Source of the DNA: Paramesorhizobium sp049065735
GTDB taxonomy: Bacteria; Pseudomonadota; Alphaproteobacteria; Rhizobiales; Rhizobiaceae
Assembly (NCBI RefSeq): GCF_049065735.1
Contig: NZ_JBAKHD010000003.1
Coordinates: forward strand, 1 to 64,000
Length of the DNA stretch: 64,000 nucleotides
Direction of reading: 5' to 3'
Shown: positions 1 through 8,769 of the stretch, piece by piece
Layout: each line of letters opens with the position of its first letter
Position numbering within the stretch: position 1 is the first letter of the stretch
Notes under the pieces: model-generated
What the model saw: only the letters and a program-made list of their open reading frames with translations
Told to the model about the DNA's origin: nothing
The model's database searches: none
Program-made: the position numbers and the translations under genes

Positions 1-14
1 CTTCCATATTCAAC

Positions 15-42
15 TGTCAAAGAACCGACACACATCTGTGTC
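15..42 (-). promoter_or_regulatory. rRNA operon leader, boxA/boxB-like antitermination site
   Basis: On the minus strand 26-15 reads GGTTCTTTGACA, close to an rrn boxA. It is preceded by a perfect 6-bp hairpin (arms 27-32 and 37-42, boxB-like). The sequence then runs TTGAATATGGAAG off the left edge, which resembles the leader before 16S rRNA in Rhizobiales. The 16S gene itself would lie outside the window. This is inference from pattern and memory. Confidence 0.6.
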
Positions 43-133
43 AAACAAGAACCGGAACGAACCGCTCGACCGCCAATCTCAGGTCAAACCCAAGAAGCTT
101 CCGGAGCCTCAAAACCGAACCGGCGAGGCGCGG

Positions 134-162
134 CTTATGATCGCTTTCGCTTCCGCTGTCAA
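134..162 (-). promoter_or_regulatory. Downstream promoter of the leftward rRNA operon
   Basis: On the minus strand a perfect -35 box TTGACA (162-157) is separated by exactly 17 bp from CATAAG (139-134). A GC-rich discriminator follows, typical of rrn promoters. It points out of the window toward the boxA/boxB-like leader. Confidence 0.6.
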
Positions 163-323
163 CTCTTTTTTTCAGAGCCGACCGACCTTTCAAGCTTTCG
201 CCACCAGGCCTAAATTCTCAAGTCTTTTCAGACCGTTACGGCAAAACAAGAAACCAGTTTCTCATCCCACCCAAGAGACGAAACATCCGGCCGCCAGTGG
301 CGCCGCCGCCGTCGTTGTGGCGC

Positions 324-353
324 TATATAGGCCCCACTCCCCGAAACTGTCAA
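324..353 (-). promoter_or_regulatory. Upstream promoter of the leftward rRNA operon
   Basis: On the minus strand TTGACA (353-348) and TATATA (329-324) are 18 bp apart and followed by the GC-rich discriminator GCGCCAC. Together with the promoter at 134-162 this gives the tandem P1/P2 layout common for rRNA operons. The rest of 1-515 shows no convincing gene. Confidence 0.5.
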
Positions 354-424
354 CACCGAAAAACACGATTCTTGAAATTTTTTAGGTTACGGAACGGAAG
401 CTCTTCCCTCCCCTCAAAAACAAA

Positions 425-451
425 ACGGACGGGCCCTCGCTGCCCGTCCGT
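425..451 (-). terminator. Intrinsic terminator of the amino-sugar ABC operon
   Basis: A perfect 10-bp stem ACGGACGGGC (425-434 with 442-451) has a 7-nt loop. Read leftward it is followed by TTTTGTTTTTG. It lies 65 bp past the stop codon of the ATP-binding gene and separates that operon from the rRNA promoters. Confidence 0.85.
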
Positions 452-515
452 TGTTTCATCGCCCCTTCCCGCCGGCTCGCCACCCGCTAGCTGAGCCGCC
501 CCCTTTTATACAGGA

Positions 516-1517
516 TTAGGCGATGACCTGCCCCGCCGCATCGAACCGATAAGTTCTGGCCGGATCGGGCGTCGCATAAAGCGTCGCGCCCGGCTGAGCC
601 TGATATTCTCCGAACAACCGCACCGTGATGAGCCCGGCTTCCTTGCTGTCGAGATAAAGATTGGTATCGGCACCCAGATGCTCGACATGCATGACGCTGC
701 CTGACCAGGTCCCGGATTTGGAATCCACCGTAATATGCTCCGGCCGGACGCCGATGGTCTTCACGCCGTTCTGGCCGAGACGCTCGGCATCGATGAAATT
801 CATCTTGGGCGAGCCGATGAATCCGGCGACGAACAGATTGGCTGGCGCATTATAGAGCTCCATCGGCGCGCCGACCTGCTCGATCTTGCCATTGTTCAAC
901 ACCACGATCTTGTCCGCGAGCGTCATCGCCTCGACCTGATCATGGGTTACATAGATCATCGTCGCCTTCAGTTCGCGGTGGAGCTTGGCGATTTCCAGCC
1001 TTGTGTTGACACGCAGCGCCGCGTCGAGATTGGAGAGCGGCTCGTCGAACAGGAACAGTTTCGGCTCGCGCACCAATGCCCGGCCGATGGCGACGCGCTG
1101 GCGCTGACCGCCCGAGAGTTCCGCCGGGCGGCGCGCGAGATATTGCTCGAGCGACAGCATCGATGAGGCCTTCGCCACCCGCGCGGTGATTTCCGCTGCC
1201 GGCGTGCCTGCCTGCTTGAGACCCAGCCCCATATTGTCGCGCACGCTCAAATGCGGATAGAGCGCATAGGTCTGGAACACCATGGCGATGCCGCGCTTGG
1301 CCGGCGAAATATGCCCGGCAGCCTCGCCGTCGATCAGCACCTCGCCCGAGGTCGCATCCTCAAGACCGGCGATGATTCGCAGCAGGGTCGATTTTCCGCA
1401 GCCGGACGGTCCGACGAAAACGACCAGCTCGCCATCCTTCACGTCGAGATCGATGCCCTTCAAGACATCGACCGAACCGAAGGATTTGCGGATATTTTCG
1501 AGTTTCAACGTACCCAA
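516..1517 (-). CDS. Sugar ABC transporter ATP-binding protein (UgpC/MsmK type)
   Basis: Cytoplasmic ATPase that powers the import system encoded just upstream. Walker A GPSGCGKST is at residues 36-44, signature LSGGQ at 134-138, Walker B LFLFDE at 154-159 and the H-loop histidine at 192. The C-terminal part is the regulatory domain of CUT1 sugar importers. The start is TTG with AGGA upstream, and 333 residues is slightly short for the family. It is the last gene of a leftward operon before the hairpin at 425-451. The substrate is inferred from neighbours as an amino sugar; close relatives carry many different sugars. Confidence 0.9.
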   Translation of the reverse strand: MGTLKLENIRKSFGSVDVLKGIDLDVKDGELVVFVGPSGCGKSTLLRIIAGLEDATSGEVLIDGEAAGHISPAKRGIAMVFQTYALYPHLSVRDNMGLGLKQAGTPAAEITARVAKASSMLSLEQYLARRPAELSGGQRQRVAIGRALVREPKLFLFDEPLSNLDAALRVNTRLEIAKLHRELKATMIYVTHDQVEAMTLADKIVVLNNGKIEQVGAPMELYNAPANLFVAGFIGSPKMNFIDAERLGQNGVKTIGVRPEHITVDSKSGTWSGSVMHVEHLGADTNLYLDSKEAGLITVRLFGEYQAQPGATLYATPDPARTYRFDAAGQVIA

Positions 1518-1532
1518 AACGATGTTCCTATT

Positions 1533-2600
1533 TTAAAGCTTGACGGCCTTGCCCGTGCGCACGCTTTCATCCGCCGCAAGGCAGATAGCGAGCGACTGCA
1601 CGGCGTCGTCCATATGGCGGGTAAGGTCCAGGTCCTCGCGGATCGCCTTCAGCATATAGGCCTGTTCCAGATCGCAGAGCTTCTGATGGTCCGGCTCGCC
1701 TTCCATCGAAAGATGCCGGTCGGTTTCCGCCAGATTGCCCTCGCTATCCAGCTTCGCCGGATGGACCCGGATGACAGATGTTTTCGTATGCGTGTCGATA
1801 TCCGCGGACTTCGCCCGCTCGTCCATGACGATGGAGACGGAGCCGTTCGGCGAGATGACATCCTTCACGAAGAAGGCCGTTTCCGACATCATCGGCCCCC
1901 ATCCGGCCTCATACCAGCCGATGGAACCGTCATCGAATAGCACCTGCAGATGGCCGTAATTATACATAGCCTCGTCGATTTCCGGCGAGAGCCGCAAGCC
2001 CATGCCGCGCACTTCCACCGGCTTGGCATCGGTGATCTGGCACATCACATCGACATAATGCACGCCGCAATCGACGATCGGCGAGGTGCTCTGCATCAAC
2101 TGCTTGTGCGTCCGCCAATGGTCGCCGCTCGATTGCTGGTTGAGGTTCATGCGGAAGACATAGGGACCGCCCAGCGCCCGCGCCTCGGCGATCAGCCGCA
2201 TCCAGGAGGGATGATGGCGCAGGATATAGCCGACCACCAGCTTGCGCCCCCTCGCCTTCGCCACCTCCACCACGCGCTTCGCATCGGCGACATTGGGCGC
2301 CAGCGGCTTTTCCACGAACACATCCGCGCCCGCTTCCATCGCCTTAATGGCGTAGTCCGCATGCGTGTCGGAATAGGTGGCGATGCAGGCGAGCTCGGGC
2401 TTCAGTTCCTGCAAAGCCTCGTCGAAGGAATGGAAGAAAGGATAGCTCCGCAGCTCTTCGGGCAGATCGAGTCGCGAGCGGTTGACGAGGCCGACGATCT
2501 CGAAGCCGGGATTGTTGTGATAGGCCAGCGCATGGCTGAGGCCCATATGGCCAAGCCCGGCGACCAGCACCCGGATGGGTTTCGCGTTTTCTCCACTCAT
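1533..2600 (-). CDS. Gfo/Idh/MocA family NAD(P)-dependent oxidoreductase
   Basis: Predicted cytoplasmic sugar dehydrogenase of 355 residues. A Rossmann nucleotide-binding motif GLGHMG lies near residues 15-20, and the family motif EKPL follows near residue 95. A C-terminal GFO_IDH_MocA substrate domain follows. Its start overlaps the stop of the upstream permease gene (ATGA), so it is translationally coupled to the importer. It probably oxidises or epimerises a sugar brought in by the transporter. Which sugar cannot be read from the sequence, because the family is very broad. Confidence 0.85.
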   Translation of the reverse strand: MSGENAKPIRVLVAGLGHMGLSHALAYHNNPGFEIVGLVNRSRLDLPEELRSYPFFHSFDEALQELKPELACIATYSDTHADYAIKAMEAGADVFVEKPLAPNVADAKRVVEVAKARGRKLVVGYILRHHPSWMRLIAEARALGGPYVFRMNLNQQSSGDHWRTHKQLMQSTSPIVDCGVHYVDVMCQITDAKPVEVRGMGLRLSPEIDEAMYNYGHLQVLFDDGSIGWYEAGWGPMMSETAFFVKDVISPNGSVSIVMDERAKSADIDTHTKTSVIRVHPAKLDSEGNLAETDRHLSMEGEPDHQKLCDLEQAYMLKAIREDLDLTRHMDDAVQSLAICLAADESVRTGKAVKL

Positions 2601-3436
2601 TTGACCGCTCCAGCCGTGATCCCGCGAATAAGCTGGCGGGAAAAGAAGAAATAGAGGATCAGCACCGGCAGGATCGCCAGCGACAGCGCGGCAAGCACCG
2701 CGTTCCAGTTGGTCACATATTGGCCGATGAACATCTGCGCCCCGAGCGTGACGGTCTTCGTCTCTTCAGCCGGCGCGAGGATCAGCGGGAACCACAAATC
2801 GTTCCAGATCGGGATCATGGTGAACACCGCAACCGTCGCCATGGCCGGCCGCACCAGCGGCAGCACGAGGCGGAAGAAAATCCGGTATTCGCTAAGCCCG
2901 TCAATGCGCCCGGCATTCTTCAGATCGTCCGAAACCTGCTTCATGAATTCCGACAGGATGAAGACCGCGAGCGGCAGCCCCTGCGCGGTATAGACGAGGA
3001 TCAGCGATGTCAGCGTGTTGACGAGCCCGCCCGCCACCATCAGTTCCAGAATGGAAACCGTGCCGAGGCGGATCGGGATCATGATGCCGAGCGCCAGATA
3101 AAGCCCCATCAGCGTATTGCCGCGAAAGCGATATTCGGAAAGCGCGAAAGCCGCCATTGCGCCGAAGACCAGCACCAGCGCGATGGAGACGACCGTCACG
3201 ATCAGGCTGTTCTGGAAATAAAGCAGGAAATTGCCCTGGCTTATCACCGTCTCGTAGCCGATGAGGCTGAATGTCTCCGGCGTCGGCACCTGCATCGGCA
3301 TGCGGAAAATCGCATTGCGCGACTTGAACGAGTTGATGATGACGATGAAGACAGGAAACAGCGCGATCAGCGTATAGGTGATGAGGATCGCGTGGGCGGC
3401 GATGGTGCGGGGGAGTGAATGAGTGGCTTTGCTCAT
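2597..3436 (-). CDS. Carbohydrate ABC transporter permease (MalG type)
   Basis: Inner-membrane subunit of 279 residues with six predicted membrane segments. The cytoplasmic ATPase-coupling loop has the form NAGRIDGLSEYRIFFRLVLP at about residues 174-194. A strong AGGAGGGC ribosome site precedes the ATG. It follows the other permease gene by 11 bp and overlaps the oxidoreductase gene by 4 bp. It forms the pore with the MalF-type subunit at 3448-4377. Confidence 0.9.
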   Translation of the reverse strand: MSKATHSLPRTIAAHAILITYTLIALFPVFIVIINSFKSRNAIFRMPMQVPTPETFSLIGYETVISQGNFLLYFQNSLIVTVVSIALVLVFGAMAAFALSEYRFRGNTLMGLYLALGIMIPIRLGTVSILELMVAGGLVNTLTSLILVYTAQGLPLAVFILSEFMKQVSDDLKNAGRIDGLSEYRIFFRLVLPLVRPAMATVAVFTMIPIWNDLWFPLILAPAEETKTVTLGAQMFIGQYVTNWNAVLAALSLAILPVLILYFFFSRQLIRGITAGAVK

Positions 3437-3447
3437 CGCCTGCCCTC

Positions 3448-4377
3448 CTAGAACTGATACCGGCGCAGGCGCCGCTGGATGCCGAAAAGATAGAGGCAGA
3501 CGCCGACGAGGATGATGAGGAACATCACGGTCGCCACCGCCGCGCCCATGTTCCGGTCGCCCACCTGCAGCTGGAAGCCGAAGAAGGTGCGGAACAGGAA
3601 GGTGCCGAGAATATCAGTCGAATAATTCGGCCCCGCCAGCGCGCCTTGCGTCGTGTAGATCAAGTCGAAGGCATTGAAATTGCCCACGAAGGTCAGGATC
3701 GAGATGATGCCGATGGAAGGCAGGATCAGCGGCAGCTTGATCTTCCAGAACTGCGCGGGACCCGTGATGCCGTCACATTCCGCCGCCTCGATGATCTCAT
3801 CGGGGATCGAAAGCAGCGCCGCATAGATCAGCATCATCGGAATGCCGATGAACTGCCAGACGGAGATGAGGCTGACCGCGATGAGGGCAGAGCGCTCCTG
3901 TCCGAGCCAGGGCGAGAACAGGCTCTTAAGGCCGACGAGATCGAGCATGTTGGGGGCGATGCCCCAGAGCGGCGAGAGGATCAGCTTCCAGATGAAGCCG
4001 ACGATGACGAACGACAGGATCGTCGGAATGAAGATCGCCGACCGGTAGAAGGCGCTGAACCGCAGCTTCGGATGGCTCAGCAGCGCCGCCAGCAGGACAC
4101 CGATGGGGTTCTGCACGATCATATGAATGATAAAGAACCAGACATTGTTGACGAACGCATTCCAGAAGCTCGCCGCCCAGCGCGGATCGCCGAACAGCGT
4201 GCGGAAATTGTCGAGGCCGACAAAGGTGGAGACATTGTTTTCGGCCCGGAACAGCGACAATTGCAGCGTGCCGAACAGCGGCAGGATCATCACCGCCGTA
4301 TAGATCAGAACCGCCGGCGCGAGAAAAACCGCGATATGCCATCGCACGGGCCTGCTCTTTGCGGTGGGTGTGGTCAT
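3448..4377 (-). CDS. Carbohydrate ABC transporter permease (MalF type)
   Basis: Inner-membrane subunit of 309 residues. I start it at the ATG giving MTTPTAKSRPVRW. The longer open frame upstream is translated repeat DNA (4434 and beyond) and should not be protein. The EAA loop (EAAECDGITGPAQFWKIKLP) is near residues 202-221. It pairs with the MalG-type permease. A palindromic repeat of about 220 bp separates it from the binding-protein gene, which may uncouple expression of the two. Confidence 0.88.
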   Translation of the reverse strand: MTTPTAKSRPVRWHIAVFLAPAVLIYTAVMILPLFGTLQLSLFRAENNVSTFVGLDNFRTLFGDPRWAASFWNAFVNNVWFFIIHMIVQNPIGVLLAALLSHPKLRFSAFYRSAIFIPTILSFVIVGFIWKLILSPLWGIAPNMLDLVGLKSLFSPWLGQERSALIAVSLISVWQFIGIPMMLIYAALLSIPDEIIEAAECDGITGPAQFWKIKLPLILPSIGIISILTFVGNFNAFDLIYTTQGALAGPNYSTDILGTFLFRTFFGFQLQVGDRNMGAAVATVMFLIILVGVCLYLFGIQRRLRRYQF

Positions 4378-4433
4378 GCGTTCTGTCAGCCTTCTGACTG
4401 TATTTTCATTGGGATGCGGGCGGCGCGTTCGCG

Positions 4434-4653
4434 CTTCCCTCCCCCTTGCGGGGAGGGTGGCCCGAAGGGTCGGGTGGGGGTGGTGGCGTTCCGCCAAGGT
4501 CTCAAGCAGAGGCGCAACGTCACCACCCCCATCCGCCCGCTAACGCGGGCACCTTCCCCGCAAGGGGGAAGGAGGGCACCCTTCCGCGACCCTCCCCGCA
4601 AGGGGGAGGGAAAGCGCTCTTCCGCCACCCTCCCCCCGGGGAGAAGGAGGGTG
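4434..4653. repeat. Palindromic repeat, family 2, copy 1 with extra half arms
   Basis: The inverted arms are CCCTCCCCCTTGCGGGGAGG and the CACCCCCATCCGCCCGC/GCGGGCACCTTCCCC type. They enclose a short core and are followed by further arm fragments (4577-4653). The core and arms match, in reverse orientation, the element at 58990-59150. It fills the gap between the binding-protein and permease genes. No transposase is present. Confidence 0.85.
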
Positions 4654-4658
4654 CATCA

Positions 4659-5915
4659 TCACTTCGCCGGCTTATACCAGCTATCCAGACCCTTCTGCAG
4701 CTTCTCAGCCGCTTGTTCCGGCGTATCGGTCCCGTTGATCACATTCGCCGACTCGATCCAGGTCTCGTTTTCGAGGTTTGGCGTACCGCGCGACAGGATC
4801 TGGTAGGTGGAGCGGATCGTGGGCTTGCACTTCTCGCGCCAGGAGACGAATTCCTGCGCCAGCGGGTCCTGCATCTTCACCGGCGTGGAGGACAGGCTGA
4901 AGAAGCCCGGCAGCGCGTTGGCGTAGATTTCAGCGAATTCAGGCGAGGCCACCCATTCGAGGAACTTCTTCGCCGCTTCCGGATGCTTGGTCTTGGCGTT
5001 CATGCCGATGCCAAGGTCCGTATGGTCGGAGATGTAGCAGGTGTCGCCGGCTTGTCTCACCGGGGGCGGGAAGGCGCCCATCTTGAACTGCGCTTGCGTG
5101 TTGAAGGTCGAGATTTCCCAGGAACCGGCCGGGTAGATCGCGGCACGGCCGAGCGTGAACAGGTTCTGGCTATCGGGATAGGTTTGCGCCTCGAAGCCGT
5201 CGCCGAGATAATCCTTCCAGCGGGCGAGCGTCTTGAACGGCTCGACCCATTGCGGATCGGTCAGCTTCTCCTTGCCTTCGATCAGCGCCTTGCGGCCTTC
5301 CTCGCCCTTCCAATAGTTCGGGCCGATATTCTGATAGCCCATGGTCGCGGCTTCCCAGAGATCCTTGGTGCCCATCGCCATCGGGATGTAATTGCCGTCT
5401 TTCTTGATCGCGTCGAGCGCGGCGAAGAACTCTTCCTCCGTCTGCGGAACCTTCAGGCCGAGCTTGTCGAAGGCTTCCTGGTTATAGATGAAGCCGTGGA
5501 TGACCGACGCCACCGGCACGCAGAATGTGTCCTTGCCATCGTCAGTGATCCAGGCCGACTTGGCGACAGGGCTGAATTTGTCGATGCCGGGCAGATCGTT
5601 GAGCGAGGCAAGCTGTCCCTTCTGGAACAGAGCCAGCGACTTGTCGAACGGACGGCAGGTGATGATGTCGCCCGCCGAACCGGCATCGAGCTTGGCGCCC
5701 AGCGCGGCATCATATTCCGTCGGCGCGGACGGGTTGAACTTCAGCTTGATGCCCGGATTCTTCGCCTCGAAGGCCGGAATCAGCTTTTCATTCCAGATCG
5801 GCAGGTCGTCGTTACGCCAGCTTTCGATATTCAGCGTCACGTCTTCCGCATTAGCCGCCCCGGCAAAGCCGAGCGTGGCGGAGGCCAGCAACACCGCGAT
5901 CATTGTCTTGTTCAT
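4659..5915 (-). CDS. Sugar ABC transporter substrate-binding protein (family 1)
   Basis: Periplasmic receptor of the importer, 418 residues. It has a clear signal peptide ending ...AANA near residue 23 and the two-lobed family-1 fold (UgpB/MalE-like). GGGGAG precedes the ATG. It lies directly downstream of the MurQ-like gene in the same operon. N-acetylglucosamine, N-acetylmuramate or small muropeptide sugars are the likely ligands. This follows from the gene neighbourhood and not from identified binding residues. Confidence 0.9.
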   Translation of the reverse strand: MNKTMIAVLLASATLGFAGAANAEDVTLNIESWRNDDLPIWNEKLIPAFEAKNPGIKLKFNPSAPTEYDAALGAKLDAGSAGDIITCRPFDKSLALFQKGQLASLNDLPGIDKFSPVAKSAWITDDGKDTFCVPVASVIHGFIYNQEAFDKLGLKVPQTEEEFFAALDAIKKDGNYIPMAMGTKDLWEAATMGYQNIGPNYWKGEEGRKALIEGKEKLTDPQWVEPFKTLARWKDYLGDGFEAQTYPDSQNLFTLGRAAIYPAGSWEISTFNTQAQFKMGAFPPPVRQAGDTCYISDHTDLGIGMNAKTKHPEAAKKFLEWVASPEFAEIYANALPGFFSLSSTPVKMQDPLAQEFVSWREKCKPTIRSTYQILSRGTPNLENETWIESANVINGTDTPEQAAEKLQKGLDSWYKPAK

Positions 5916-5983
5916 GATATTTCTCCCCTTTTGCGCCTGATGGCGCGTTGTTCCCGCATAAGCCTAAAATTATGCAGCACACT

Positions 5984-6895
5984 CTAATAGGAACCGAAAT
6001 TCCCCTCTAATTCGACAAGCGCCGGACGCAGTTTCTGCCCGTTGCCGTCGAGAAGCTTTTGCGCGGTGCCGATATCCGCCGCGCCCGCCGCCAGAAGAAC
6101 CGCAGGCTTGACCGCGCCGCCCGCCTCATCGAGACAGGCCACGGCTTTTTCAAGGCCGCAATTCGCTATGGAGGCGACGATATGCGCCGCCCTCGCCTTC
6201 AGCTTCTGATTATCCGCATGGAGGTTGACCATGTAGCCGTCATGGACATGCCCCAGCCGGATGGCCGCGAGCGTCGACAGAAGGTTCAGCGCGATTTTCT
6301 GGGCGGTCCCTGCGCCCATGCGGGTGGACCCCGCTATGATTTCCGGCGGCGTCGCCAGGAGAATGCCGATATCGGCCTCCTCAAGGATCGGCGCGCCGGG
6401 ATTATTGGCCATGGCGATGGTTTTCGCGCCACGGCTTTTCGCAGCCTGAAGCGCACCGACCGCATAGGGCGTCGACCCGCTGGCTGAAATGGCAATGAGG
6501 CAATCATTCGCGCCGGGATCGGCGGCAAGGACGTCTTCGCGCCCTTTCTCCGCATGATCCTCCGGCGCGCCGGTCAGATTGATGAGACTGTCGACCCCGC
6601 CCGCAAGCAGAATGACGATACGGTCACGCGGGATGCCGAATGTGCCGGGCAGTTCCAGCGCGTCGGCCAGCGCCATCAGTCCCGAGCTTCCGGCAGCCGC
6701 ATAGATGATCCGCCCGCCCTTTTCGAGCGCGTCGGCCGCCAGACCGGCGGCAAGGGCAATGTCACGGGAAACACCGGAAACGACAGCGGCGGCCTCTTCC
6801 TGCGCTTTCGCAAGCAGCGAAGCGATCTCATGCGGCTGACGGCAATCGAGGCCGCGCGCCTCCTCATTGAGCTGTTCGGTCCGGTTGAGGGCCAT
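5984..6895 (-). CDS. murQ: MurQ-like N-acetylmuramic acid 6-phosphate etherase
   Basis: SIS-fold enzyme of 303 residues expected to cleave the lactyl ether of MurNAc-6-phosphate, giving GlcNAc-6-phosphate and lactate. The segment AAGSSGLMALADALELPGTFG carries a glutamate (E81) in the place of the MurQ catalytic acid. The later motif GSTRMGAGTAQKIALNLLST is the MurQ signature with one change. The start MALNRTEQ follows GGGAGA; an upstream ATG would add ten residues without a good ribosome site. It heads the leftward operon and diverges from the sugar-kinase operon. Confidence 0.85.
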   Translation of the reverse strand: MALNRTEQLNEEARGLDCRQPHEIASLLAKAQEEAAAVVSGVSRDIALAAGLAADALEKGGRIIYAAAGSSGLMALADALELPGTFGIPRDRIVILLAGGVDSLINLTGAPEDHAEKGREDVLAADPGANDCLIAISASGSTPYAVGALQAAKSRGAKTIAMANNPGAPILEEADIGILLATPPEIIAGSTRMGAGTAQKIALNLLSTLAAIRLGHVHDGYMVNLHADNQKLKARAAHIVASIANCGLEKAVACLDEAGGAVKPAVLLAAGAADIGTAQKLLDGNGQKLRPALVELEGNFGSY

Positions 6896-6916
6896 TTTTG
6901 TTCTCCCACGCCTTGA

Positions 6917-6935
6917 TAATGCCAAAAAAATACCA
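6917..6935 (-). promoter_or_regulatory. Candidate GntR operator 1
   Basis: The minus strand reads TGGTATTTTTTTGGCATTA. This matches the plus-strand site at 7052-7070 in 15 of 19 positions. Each site holds two TGGYA half-sites about 11 bp apart. It lies 21 bp before the murQ start. The GntR gene in the facing operon is the likely regulator; this is inference. Confidence 0.5.
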
Positions 6936-7051
6936 CTTGTCCAGAGACCTTAACGGTTTCTTGCGATGAAATTTCACCCCACAGAAAAATATCCTTAATT
7001 TCCAAAGATTTGTGAATTTGACGCGGCAAGCGGGTTTTGGCTCTTGGCTAT

Positions 7052-7070
7052 TGGTACTTTATTGGTATCA
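7052..7070 (+). promoter_or_regulatory. Candidate GntR operator 2
   Basis: The sequence TGGTACTTTATTGGTATCA lies 24 bp before the kinase start. It is the partner of the site at 6917-6935 on the opposite strand. The arrangement suggests one regulator controlling both divergent operons. Confidence 0.5.
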
Positions 7071-7094
7071 TTGGGGAGCAGGAGGCATCAGCGC

Positions 7095-7976
7095 GTGGAA
7101 CTATTTCTCGGAATTGACGGCGGCGGCACCGGATGCCGCGCAGCGCTGGCTGACGACACGGGCCGGATCATAGGTCGCGGCAAGAGCGGCGCGGCCAACA
7201 TTATGACTGATATCGACAGGGCGCGGACGAATGTGCTCGCTGCGGCCGGGCAGGCTCTGGCGGAAGCCAGGCTTGACGAGAGCGCCTATGGCTCGATCTC
7301 CGCCGTGCTCGGCCATGCAGGGGCGAACGTCAACAACAATGGCGCGCGCTTCGAAGAGATGCTGCCCTTCGCCCGCGCCACCGTGAAATCCGATGTGATC
7401 ATCGCGCTGCATGGCGCGGTCGGGGACGGGGACGGCACGGTCGTCGTTCTCGGCACCGGCTCGGTGTTCGTCACGCGCGAGAAGGGCCATATCCGCACCA
7501 TCGGCGGCTGGGGCTTCAAGGTGAGCGATCTTGCCAGCGGCGCCCGCCTGGGCCGCGATCTGCTGGAGGAGGCGCTGCTGGCCCATGACGGCGTCCACCC
7601 CGCCACACCGCTTGCCGAAAAGACCATGGCGCTGTTCGAGAACAATCCGGACAGGATTGTCACCTTCGCCCGCGACGCCCTCCCCAACGATTTCGGAACT
7701 TATGCCCCCCTCGTTTTCGAATATGCCGACAAGGGCGATCCGCTCGGGCGTCAGCTTATCGAGCGGGCGGTGAAGACCATCGAGGAAGCGCTCGACGCCA
7801 TCATGCCCGCGGATAAGGTGCCGCTCTGCCTGATCGGCGGCCTCGGCCCTCTTTACGCGGAGAGGCTTTCGCCCAAATATCGCGAGCGCATCCGCCCGCC
7901 CCTGGACGACGCCCTCGGCGGAGCGGTCAAGCTTGCATTTCAACTCTATGGGCGCGAGGCGGGCCATCATGGCTGA
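7095..7976 (+). CDS. BadF/BadG-family amino-sugar kinase (GlcNAc/MurNAc kinase-like)
   Basis: ASKHA-fold kinase of 293 residues. The N-terminal phosphate loop is GIDGGGTGCRA, followed by VVVLGTGSVF and IGGWGFKVSD, and a C-terminal LIGGLG adenosine motif. GTG is the start, placed 9 nt after AGGAGG; the ATG 51 nt upstream lacks a ribosome site. Characterised relatives phosphorylate N-acetylglucosamine, N-acetylmuramate or glucosamine. With murQ, the deaminase and nagA nearby, MurNAc and GlcNAc are the most likely substrates. It overlaps the regulator gene by 8 bp. Confidence 0.82.
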   Translation: MELFLGIDGGGTGCRAALADDTGRIIGRGKSGAANIMTDIDRARTNVLAAAGQALAEARLDESAYGSISAVLGHAGANVNNNGARFEEMLPFARATVKSDVIIALHGAVGDGDGTVVVLGTGSVFVTREKGHIRTIGGWGFKVSDLASGARLGRDLLEEALLAHDGVHPATPLAEKTMALFENNPDRIVTFARDALPNDFGTYAPLVFEYADKGDPLGRQLIERAVKTIEEALDAIMPADKVPLCLIGGLGPLYAERLSPKYRERIRPPLDDALGGAVKLAFQLYGREAGHHG

Positions 7977-8769
7977 CTCCATGCAATCCGTTTTCGCCGG
8001 CATTGCGGCGCAATCGCCCGGAAGCGGCCCGCTTTACGTTAAATTGAAGCGGATCATCGAGGGCGCCGTGGAGCGCGGACTGATCAAGTCGGGCGACGCC
8101 CTGCCGCCCGAGCGCGAGATCGCCAGCATGGCCGACGTCTCGCGCGTCACCGTGCGCAAGGCGGTGCAGGAGCTGGTGAAGGAAGGGCTGCTCATCCAGC
8201 GCCACGGCTCCGGCACCTTCGTCGCCTCGCGGGTCAAGCCCGTGGAGCAATATCTGACGCAGCTCACCTCTTTTACCGAGGACATGGCGCGGCGCGGCAT
8301 GATCGTGCGCTCGGTCTGGCTCGACCGGGGCCTTTATGTCCCCTCCCCCGAGGAAATGGTGACGCTCGGCCTCACATCAGGCGAAAAGGTCGCCCGCATC
8401 AGCCGCCTCCGCGTCGCCAACGATACGCCCATGGCCATCGAGCGGGCGGCGCTTTCGCCCGCCGTTCTGCCGCGCCCGGAGGATGTAACCACCTCGCTTT
8501 ATGCGGTGCTGGCGGAAAACGGCAACCGGCCGGTGCGCGCCATCCAGCGCATATCGGCGGCGATCCTCAGGGAAAACGACGCCCGCCTGCTCGACGTGCA
8601 GCCGGGCTCCGCCAGCCTCAATATCGAGCGCATTTCCTATCTCGAATCCGGCAAGGTGGTCGAGTTCACCCGCTCGATCTACCGCGCCGATGCCTATGAG
8701 TTTATTGCCGAGTTGCGCCTGAGCGAAGCCTCGGGCCAACAGGCGGAAGCAGCAGGAGCAGTTCTTTGA
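7969..8769 (+). CDS. GntR/HutC-family transcriptional regulator
   Basis: DNA-binding repressor of 266 residues. An N-terminal winged helix (PPEREIASMADVSRVTVRKAVQEL, about residues 45-68) is followed by a C-terminal UTRA effector domain. I chose the ATG that overlaps the kinase stop; an in-frame ATG 36 nt earlier is possible. Relatives sense GlcNAc-6-phosphate or GlcN-6-phosphate and control amino-sugar genes. It probably binds the paired 19-bp sites at 6917-6935 and 7052-7070. Confidence 0.85.
   Translation: MADSMQSVFAGIAAQSPGSGPLYVKLKRIIEGAVERGLIKSGDALPPEREIASMADVSRVTVRKAVQELVKEGLLIQRHGSGTFVASRVKPVEQYLTQLTSFTEDMARRGMIVRSVWLDRGLYVPSPEEMVTLGLTSGEKVARISRLRVANDTPMAIERAALSPAVLPRPEDVTTSLYAVLAENGNRPVRAIQRISAAILRENDARLLDVQPGSASLNIERISYLESGKVVEFTRSIYRADAYEFIAELRLSEASGQQAEAAGAVL

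Noticed and set aside
38..385. 115-codon open frame at the left edge
   Set aside because: No ribosome site, odd composition, and the opposite strand explains the region as rRNA promoter and leader.
3415..4806. Long plus-strand open frame opposite the permease genes
   Set aside because: It is antisense to two clear permease genes, its residue composition is Arg/Asp/Gln-rich as expected for shadow frames in GC-rich DNA, and it has no ribosome site.
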